NCBI RefSeq assembly: GCF_900156605.1
Contig: NZ_FTOA01000010.1
Location: 1 to 64,000, forward strand
Length of the DNA stretch: 64,000 nt
Source of the DNA: Insolitispirillum peregrinum
GTDB lineage: Bacteria > Pseudomonadota > Alphaproteobacteria > Rhodospirillales > Rhodospirillaceae
Direction: 5' to 3'
Part shown: one piece after another, positions 58,092 through 64,000 of the stretch
Position numbering within the stretch: the stretch's first letter is position 1
Layout: every line of letters starts with the position of its first letter
Notes under the pieces: generated by a model
The model's input: only the letters and a program-made list of their open reading frames with translations
Databases searched by the model: none
What the model was told of the DNA's origin: nothing
Made by a program: the position numbers and the translations under genes

Positions 58092-60113
58092 ATGCGGACC
58101 TTCAAGACGTGGCTTTTGTCCTGTGCTTCGGTGGCAATCATGGCCAGCTCGGCAGCCTGGGCTGGCGAGGCAAAGGTCGAAGTGCTCGACAAGAGCTTTG
58201 ATGTCGCGGGCGGCATGCTGGCGTACACCGAATTCGAACTGTCGGGCGAGCCGCTGGCCGAAGGGCTGGGGCTGGACCTCGACGTGCTGGACCCGAACGC
58301 CGTCAACCAGCCGACCGCCTTTGACTACACCGCTGGCATCGAGAGCTACGAGTACTCGGAAGAAGCGATGTATGCGGTCAACTATCAGTCGAAGATGGGC
58401 CCGCACATCGTCAACGGTCCGCTGAACGCCAGCCGGGGCGGCACGCTGGAAAGCCTCGGCAAGCGGGTGATGGAACTGACCGCTGCGGTTGGCTTCTCGG
58501 CGGAAGAACTGCCGCTGAACTTCTATCCGGTCAGCTTCCCGTACTCCAAGGGCATGCCGACCTTTGCCGGCAAGGTTGACACCAGCGAAGTCGGCAAGGA
58601 CGAGCTGAAGCTGGTCGATGCTGCAGGCAAGGAAACCACCGTCAGCACCAGCATCCCGGCGTACTTCCGTGATTACGCCAGCCTCGGCTGGACCGAAGAC
58701 GGCATGAGCAAGACCTTCACCCCGGCTGCCGCGGGCGCCGAGATGCTGAAGGACGTGATGTGGGCGCAGGACTTCCTCGGCGGCATGCACGTCAAGGAAA
58801 GCGACGAAGAAGTCGAAGCCGAAAGCAGCACCATGGATCAGGACGGCAAGCACGCTCTGGGCGTGTCGGCGGCTGACGGTGTGAACGGCGTTCTGCTGAC
58901 CGAAATCACCTGGGACAAGCTGCTGACCCTGCGCAACCAGATGGTCTATGACGGCAAGGCCCTCGGCGGCAAGCTGACCTCCTCCTATGACCCGAAGAAG
59001 GGTGCCCTGTGGTTCCCGGCGGCGGTCAAGGTCACCGAAGCCGAAAAGAACGGCGTCAAGGCGATCGGCAAGCTGGAGGTGATCGACGGCTCTTCGACCC
59101 TGCGCAACACCTGGATGATGCTGTGGCCGCTGGCCGAAGTCTATGCCTACAGCGATCAGCGCGCCGAAAACAAGGGCCAGAACAAGGCGTTCATGGCGGT
59201 GTTTGACGGTGCTCCGTTCGCGGCAGCTCCGGCTGCCAACCGCAATGTGGACCTCAGCGACGATGTGGCCGCCGATGACGTGTTCTCGGTGGTGTCGCTG
59301 CTGACCAACGCCCAGTTCAAGAACCTCGACGCCCTGCACTTCAACGCCAAGGAAGGCACCTTTGTTGACCGTTGGGACGGCAAGAGCGCCGGGACCACCG
59401 TCACCACCTACGATGCGGCCTATACTCTGGCGGCGTTGCAGATTTTCCAGCGCTCGCAGGATGCCCTGCCGGTCGGTTACGCCTCGGCTGATGCCGGCGA
59501 GCCGCTGGGCACCGCCCGTGCCAAGCGCGCCGTCGAGCTGATCCGCGCCCAGTCCAACTTCATTCTGGCCAAGCTGGTTGGCAAGGATGGTCTGGTGGCC
59601 GACAGCTATGAAATCGGCAAGGGGGCTTCGGCCTCGCGCAGCCTCGCCACCCAGTTCGCCACCATTCGCGGCCTGTCGGCGGCGTTCAAGGCCACCGGTG
59701 ACGAAAAGTACCGGACTGCGGCCCGCAAGCTGTACCTGGCTATCGAAGCGAAGATGTTTGACAAGGCCATCGGCACCTTCGCCGACCAGCCGGGCAAGCC
59801 GACCATCCACACCCCGTGGACCGCTGCGGCGATCAGTGCCGGTCTGCGCGAAGCCCTGCAAACCCTGCGCAATCAGGAAGGGGAAAAGGAGCCGCTGCTC
59901 GACCTCGCCAACCTGACCGGTCGTTACGAGCATTGGTTCCGCACCGTGATCAACGGCGGCGCGCAGATGTCCGAATGGCTGGGTGACTCGGGTGAAAACA
60001 TTGTGGCGGGTGACACCACCGGCGATACCGACAAGGACGGCGTGCCGCAGATCACCAAGGCCGGTGTGGCGCAGGTGATGGCCGCGCAGGTCAAGGTCAG
60101 CGCCGGCAAGTAA
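58092..60113 (+). CDS. Secreted protein of unknown function
   Basis: A 673-residue protein from the ATG at 58092, preceded by AGGGGA; the frame is open to 58026 but earlier ATGs lack a ribosome-binding site. Residues 1-24 form a signal peptide (RTFKTWLLSCASVAIMASSAAWA-GEAKV). The mature protein has no CxxCH motif and no cysteines that I can find. Its second half is helical with Leu/Ala-rich repeats (SLATQFATIRGLSAAFKATGDEKYRTAARKLYLAIEAKMFD), which recalls alpha/alpha-toroid enzymes. It ends GDTTGDTDKDGVPQITKAGVAQVMAAQVKV, with a calcium-site-like TGDTDKDG. Codon use is as in highly expressed genes (few rare codons). I do not recognise the family. A haem-rich fusion gene follows on the same strand. 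Confidence 0.8.
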   Translation: MRTFKTWLLSCASVAIMASSAAWAGEAKVEVLDKSFDVAGGMLAYTEFELSGEPLAEGLGLDLDVLDPNAVNQPTAFDYTAGIESYEYSEEAMYAVNYQSKMGPHIVNGPLNASRGGTLESLGKRVMELTAAVGFSAEELPLNFYPVSFPYSKGMPTFAGKVDTSEVGKDELKLVDAAGKETTVSTSIPAYFRDYASLGWTEDGMSKTFTPAAAGAEMLKDVMWAQDFLGGMHVKESDEEVEAESSTMDQDGKHALGVSAADGVNGVLLTEITWDKLLTLRNQMVYDGKALGGKLTSSYDPKKGALWFPAAVKVTEAEKNGVKAIGKLEVIDGSSTLRNTWMMLWPLAEVYAYSDQRAENKGQNKAFMAVFDGAPFAAAPAANRNVDLSDDVAADDVFSVVSLLTNAQFKNLDALHFNAKEGTFVDRWDGKSAGTTVTTYDAAYTLAALQIFQRSQDALPVGYASADAGEPLGTARAKRAVELIRAQSNFILAKLVGKDGLVADSYEIGKGASASRSLATQFATIRGLSAAFKATGDEKYRTAARKLYLAIEAKMFDKAIGTFADQPGKPTIHTPWTAAAISAGLREALQTLRNQEGEKEPLLDLANLTGRYEHWFRTVINGGAQMSEWLGDSGENIVAGDTTGDTDKDGVPQITKAGVAQVMAAQVKVSAGK

Positions 60114-60190
60114 AATACCCTGTCTTTAGGGCAAATCCCGAGCATATGGGGCCATCTGTGACGACGTATTTGCTTGAAATACAAGACATT

Positions 60191-60230
60191 AGAGCATTTG
60201 AAGTGATCCAGAGAGAACGGAAAATGCTCT
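60191..60230 (+). repeat. Small AGAGCATTT inverted-repeat element
   Basis: AGAGCATTT (60191-60199) and AAATGCTCT (60222-60230) pair around a 22-base loop containing GTGATCCAGAGAGAACG. It looks like a short dispersed intergenic repeat; I find only this copy in the window. Confidence 0.5.
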
Positions 60231-60248
60231 AGCCGGGGTAGTAGGACT

Positions 60249-60344
60249 TTGGTCGCCGGGGCAGGGCTGGCATCGGCGACCAAGGGGCAGCGGTCTGTGA
60301 CTGGAACGCGCCTGATGGCGGCGAGGGGAAACCTTCGCCGCCAT
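60249..60344 (+). terminator. Two consecutive stable hairpins after the secreted protein gene
   Basis: TTGGTCGCCG (60249-60258) pairs with CGGCGACCAA (60274-60283). ATGGCGGCGAGG (60315-60326) pairs with 60333-60344 with a GG-to-TC wobble, closing on a GAAA loop, followed by AAGCCTTTTGG. The second is a likely terminator; a short non-coding RNA is possible. The rest of the 427-base gap to the next gene, 60345-60540, shows no gene and presumably holds its promoter. Confidence 0.45.
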
Positions 60345-60540
60345 AAGCCTTTTGGGGGTTGTAACGACCGATGGCAGCCCGACTGTTTATCTGTATGCCA
60401 GCATTGCGACTTGCGAATGGTCGTGCGACTTATTCTCACTACCTGATCTGTGGCAACTGGTGTAAGAGTTAGGAACGGCAACGAATAAAAAGAATGTGGG
60501 TATTCCGTTCGACGTCTGGTGCTGGCAAGAAGAGTGTGTG

Positions 60541-63500
60541 ATGGCGACCTCCTCCAAAAGCGACTTCCACGCAAAACTGCGGGCGATGCCATGGCACCGC
60601 CGGTTGGCTTTCCACTCCAAGCGGGTGGAGGTGGTGCTCTATCTGGCCCTGCTGAGTGGCGTCCTGCTGTGGGATGTGGTGGCCGGGGCGGTCGGGCTGC
60701 CGTGGCAGATCGGGCGGGTGGCACTGGTCAGCCATTACCTGCTGACGCTGGTGGCCTTTCCGTTGCTGGTGGTGCCGTTCTGGTTGTCCCATCGCGGCCA
60801 TTTGTCGTCTCCCCGTGCCACGCCGTTCCTGAGCTGGACCGGGCGGGGCATCGAGCTGTTGCTGGCCGTCCTGCTGCTGTCGGGGCTGTGGCTGGCGCTG
60901 GTTGGCAATCGTGGCGATGACGTTGGCGGAGTGGTCCGCTGGAGTCACCTGATTGGCGGTCTGGTGGTCACCGCCATCGTGCTGGTCCATGCCTGGCGCT
61001 ATAGCCTGCTGCGGACCCTGCGCGGGCTGGCCCTGATCGTGCTGGCGGTGCTGGCGCTGATGGCATTGCCGGGCTATGCCCGTGCCGCTGATGCCCCCGC
61101 GCAGGACGTTCCGCCACAGCGCAGCACCTCGTTCCTGCTCGACGGACCGTCGGGCCGGTTGTACAGCGCCAATTTCTCGGCAGGCTCGCTGTCGGTGATC
61201 GACCGCAAAAGCGGCGAGCGCACCGCCGAGGCGGTGCTGGGCGGTGATATCCAGCGTCTGGCACTGGGGCCGGAAACGCTGGCCGTCACTGACATGCTGG
61301 GCGGACGGGTGCTGGTGCTTGACCGCCAGACGCTGGCGGTCAAGGCGACGGCGACGGTCGGCGGTCGTCCGATCGGGGTGGTCTATGATGCCCGCCATCA
61401 CTGGTATTGGGTGGCGCTGTTCGAGGCTGGCAAGCTGGTGGCGGTGACCCCAAAGGGCGAGGTGGCCGAAACGGTCACCGTGCCGGAAACGCCGCGTGGT
61501 CTGGCCCTGCTGAGTGATGGTCGCCTGCTGATCACCCATGCGATGATCGGCAAGGTCAGCCTGTGGGATACCACCGCGACACCGCTGAAGCCGCTGTCAA
61601 CCATTGAACTGGGCGAAGAACAGAACCCGAGTGAAACGGTGTCGCAGGGGGCACCGCGCCTGCTGGATGACATCGCCCTCAGCCCCGACCAGACCGAAGC
61701 CTGGCTGCCGCATGTGCTGTGGAACTTTGATCACCCGTTCCAGTTCCAGTCGACCGTCTTCCCGGCGATTTCACTGCTGTCGCTGGTGCCGGGCGAAGAG
61801 CACGAGGTTCTGGAGCATCGCAAGCAACTGTTCCAGCAGATCAACATTCTGGAAGAGGGCAACCGCACCCGCATTGTCTCCAACCCGCAGATGGTGGCCT
61901 TCTCCGCCGACGGCAAGCGGGTCTATGCGACGGCGGCGGGCAGCGAAGACCTGTTGGTGTTTGACCGCTCGCGCGCCCGTCCGCTCAGTCAGGACAGCGC
62001 CGAACGCCGGTCGCGCCGGGCCAACAAACTTGATCAGGGCGGTGCCAAGGTGGTGCAGATTTTCCGCCATTTGCCGGGCGACAACCCGCGCGGGCTGGTG
62101 GTTGATGGCAACGACATTCTGGTGCAGAACGCGATGAGTCTCGATGTCAGCCGTCTGGATGCCGGGGGCAACAGCTCGTTTGCCCGCGTGACGCTGGCGC
62201 AGGAAAAATTCGCCACACTGGTCGCCCATGACCCGCTGCCGCCGCCGGTGCGGCGGGGCGAGCGGCTGTTCCATTCCGGCAACACCGATGATTTCCCCGA
62301 CCGGTCGATGGCGGGGGACAACTGGATGAGCTGCCAGTCCTGCCACGTCGATGGCTTCAACTTTACCAACCAGTACCTGTATCACGACACCAAACGGAAC
62401 GTCGCCGAGGATGCGGTGATTGGTCACCGCAACATGAAATACATGGTGGCCGGGGACTTTGTGACCGATTACCTGAACATGATCCGTGACACTCAGGGCG
62501 GCATGGGCGGTGATCCGCGCTTTGGGGCGCCGAACATCGACCCGGAAAACCCGCCGGATGCGGTGGGCGGGATGATGTCCGACCTGCATCGCTACGTGGT
62601 GGCCAAGGAAAACCTGCCGTTCTTCGGGACGTGGATGCGCATCGAGGCCAACAGCCCCGACGGCAAGACGCCGCATCCCAAGGACTGGGTGAACTCGGCG
62701 GCCTGCCGCGAATGCCATTCCGAGCTGTTTGACCAGTGGGCCGATTCAACGCACCGCCTGATGGGGGAATCCAACCCCTATTACATGGTGGTGGAAAATC
62801 TGGCCGGGGAAACCGAAGGCGAGGGCTTCCGCGCCTGGTGCATGGGCTGCCACCAACCCGCCAAGCTGTCCACTGGCTGGCGCGCCAGCACCGAACAGGG
62901 TCACATGTTTGAAAAGGGTGGGGTCAGCCTGATCGAAGCCCAGAAAGAAGGCCGCGTTGATCTTGACGAAGGCACCAGTTGCCTGATGTGTCACCGCATC
63001 ACCGCTGTCGAGGATGTGGCGACGGCAGGCGGCGGCAATGCCAGCTATACCGTCAACCTGCGCGACCGTGAAACCTATGTCTTTGAAAATGACGACTCTG
63101 CCGCGCTGAAGTGGCTGGGTGACAAGCAGATCAATGCCAAGCCCGATGTTCACAAGGCTAGCTACATGCAGCCGTTCTACAAGGACCCCAAGCTGTGCGG
63201 CTCCTGCCATGGCGAGTTCTCGCCGGGGACTGGCTCGGTGATTGTGAACACCTATGGCGAATGGGAAGCCTCGCCCTATAACAATCCGTCCGACCCCAGC
63301 AAGAACCGCACCTGCATTGATTGCCACATGCATGGCGACATCAAGCAGATCGGCACGCCGCTGCCGGGGCAATCGACCGATGGCGGGCCGGTGAAGGCCA
63401 ACGTGGTGACCCACCAGTTCACCGGCGCCAACCATCATCTGGTCGGTCTGCGCAATCCCAAACTGGCGCAGATGAGCGTTGATTTGCTGCGCTCGTCGGC

Positions 63501-63990
63501 CACCCTGACCAGCCGTCTGGAACCGACCGCCGATGGCAGGCAGGTGGTGGTGCGGGTGGCCAATACCGGCGCCGGGCACAAGCTGCCGACCGGGGTGGCC
63601 GACTTCCGCGAAATGTGGCTGCAACTGACCGTTACCGATGCCCGTGGGCAGGTGGTGGTGCAAAGCGGCCAACTGGACAGCGCCAACGAACTGCCTGCCG
63701 ATGTGCGCAAATACGCCAAGACCTTTGGCCGTGCCGATGGCACGCCCGCCGGTCTGACCTTCTGGCGCCATGAAAAGATGCTGACCGATACCCGCATCCC
63801 GGCGGGGGGGCACAGCGACGAAGCCTTTGCCTTGCCGCCGGACACCCAATTGCCGGTGAAGGTCGAGGCCCGTCTGTTGTTCCGCATCTATCCGCAGTGG
63901 GTGACGACGGCAGTGCAAAAGGCTTACCCCGCCCTGCCGACCCCCGAGGTGGTGGAAATGAACCATCTGTCCATTGAATTAGGGAGCTGA
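60541..63990 (+). CDS. Fusion of membrane b-type-like cytochrome, beta-propeller and hexahaem cytochrome c
   Basis: An 1149-residue protein from the ATG at 60541, with AGAAGAG seven bases upstream; the frame runs to a GTG at 60496. Five hydrophobic segments (about 30-52, 59-81, 103-122, 133-152, 162-178) open the protein. His65/His84 and His136/His150 lie in or at the ends of helices 2 and 4, spaced as in diheme cytochrome b561-type anchors. After a signal-like PGYARAADAP, residues about 195-560 are YVTN-type beta-propeller blades (GRLYSANFSAGSLSVIDRKSG, RVLVLDRQTL). Six CxxCH sites follow, at Cys598, 722, 767, 814, 886 and 925; the first, in a GERLFHSGN...CQSCHVDG context, resembles a MauG or di-haem peroxidase-like domain and the rest a cytochrome c554-like array. 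It would carry electrons between the quinone pool and a periplasmic partner. The overall function is unknown. AGGGAG and an ATG of a following gene lie just after it. Confidence 0.8.
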   Translation: MATSSKSDFHAKLRAMPWHRRLAFHSKRVEVVLYLALLSGVLLWDVVAGAVGLPWQIGRVALVSHYLLTLVAFPLLVVPFWLSHRGHLSSPRATPFLSWTGRGIELLLAVLLLSGLWLALVGNRGDDVGGVVRWSHLIGGLVVTAIVLVHAWRYSLLRTLRGLALIVLAVLALMALPGYARAADAPAQDVPPQRSTSFLLDGPSGRLYSANFSAGSLSVIDRKSGERTAEAVLGGDIQRLALGPETLAVTDMLGGRVLVLDRQTLAVKATATVGGRPIGVVYDARHHWYWVALFEAGKLVAVTPKGEVAETVTVPETPRGLALLSDGRLLITHAMIGKVSLWDTTATPLKPLSTIELGEEQNPSETVSQGAPRLLDDIALSPDQTEAWLPHVLWNFDHPFQFQSTVFPAISLLSLVPGEEHEVLEHRKQLFQQINILEEGNRTRIVSNPQMVAFSADGKRVYATAAGSEDLLVFDRSRARPLSQDSAERRSRRANKLDQGGAKVVQIFRHLPGDNPRGLVVDGNDILVQNAMSLDVSRLDAGGNSSFARVTLAQEKFATLVAHDPLPPPVRRGERLFHSGNTDDFPDRSMAGDNWMSCQSCHVDGFNFTNQYLYHDTKRNVAEDAVIGHRNMKYMVAGDFVTDYLNMIRDTQGGMGGDPRFGAPNIDPENPPDAVGGMMSDLHRYVVAKENLPFFGTWMRIEANSPDGKTPHPKDWVNSAACRECHSELFDQWADSTHRLMGESNPYYMVVENLAGETEGEGFRAWCMGCHQPAKLSTGWRASTEQGHMFEKGGVSLIEAQKEGRVDLDEGTSCLMCHRITAVEDVATAGGGNASYTVNLRDRETYVFENDDSAALKWLGDKQINAKPDVHKASYMQPFYKDPKLCGSCHGEFSPGTGSVIVNTYGEWEASPYNNPSDPSKNRTCIDCHMHGDIKQIGTPLPGQSTDGGPVKANVVTHQFTGANHHLVGLRNPKLAQMSVDLLRSSATLTSRLEPTADGRQVVVRVANTGAGHKLPTGVADFREMWLQLTVTDARGQVVVQSGQLDSANELPADVRKYAKTFGRADGTPAGLTFWRHEKMLTDTRIPAGGHSDEAFALPPDTQLPVKVEARLLFRIYPQWVTTAVQKAYPALPTPEVVEMNHLSIELGS

Positions 63991-63995
63991 TAGCC

Positions 63996-64000
63996 ATGCT
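63996..64000 (+). CDS. Start of the next gene in the haem fusion operon (cut by the window end)
   Basis: AGGGAG (63981-63986) lies nine bases before an ATG at 63996 that begins five bases after the upstream stop. Only the first codon is visible, so the product cannot be named. The close spacing indicates an operon with the haem fusion gene. Confidence 0.5.

Noticed and set aside
57426-59933. 835-residue minus-strand frame opposite the pump end and the secreted protein
   Set aside because: It spans two plus-strand genes with good ribosome-binding sites and a signal peptide; no domain is seen in it.

Overview
The window is a GC-rich bacterial chromosome segment carrying about 40 genes and no rRNA or tRNA that I could see. 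It is most likely from an alphaproteobacterium, perhaps Rhodospirillales. The evidence is the codon usage, an NAD-linked fds-type formate dehydrogenase operon, and dispersed repeats built on a core of the AAAACCGGTTCCCACTTTT type that is familiar from alphaproteobacterial intergenic repeats. The species call is inference.

Layout. 1-11945 is the 3' part of a giant secreted repeat adhesin whose start lies outside the window. 12075-13480 holds a flavin reductase-like protein and a TetR regulator. 13649-23023 is a five-gene minus-strand operon of circularly permuted ATP-grasp, alpha-E and transglutaminase proteins, a predicted peptide-tagging or cross-linking system that is still poorly understood. 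23423-29337 holds a flavoprotein, an HTH-cupin regulator, a polar amino-acid ABC transporter and an FAD oxidase of the gamma-glutamylputrescine oxidase type; together these look like an amine or amino-acid uptake and oxidation unit. 29747-33185 holds a membrane-anchored alkaline-phosphatase-superfamily enzyme with a Thr in place of the sulfatase Cys, a sulfotransferase and a tiny YIDPNTGG membrane protein; repeats surround and interrupt the intergenic DNA here.

33541-42625 is a formate module: an OFA-family transporter, fdsD, fdhD, fdsA, fdsB, fdsG and a LysR regulator. 42648-45689 holds an HEIGH-motif protein resembling EpmC, a dicarboxylate-type symporter and a periplasmic binding protein. 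46010-48970 holds a glutamine amidotransferase, a second FAD oxidase and a divergent GntR regulator with two GTGATCAC sites between them. 48934-53537 is a Liv-type ABC operon with a fused LivH-LivM permease. 53758-58016 is an RND efflux pair. 58092-60113 is an unrecognised secreted protein behind a Fur-like palindrome. 60541-63990 is a fusion of a b-type-cytochrome-like membrane domain, a beta-propeller and six CxxCH haem sites, and a further gene starts at the window edge.

The strongest candidates for undescribed biology are the haem fusion with its secreted neighbour, the doubled ATP-grasp/alpha-E/transglutaminase operon, and the Thr-nucleophile phosphatase-fold enzyme paired with a sulfotransferase. 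All family names come from motif recognition without a database search.
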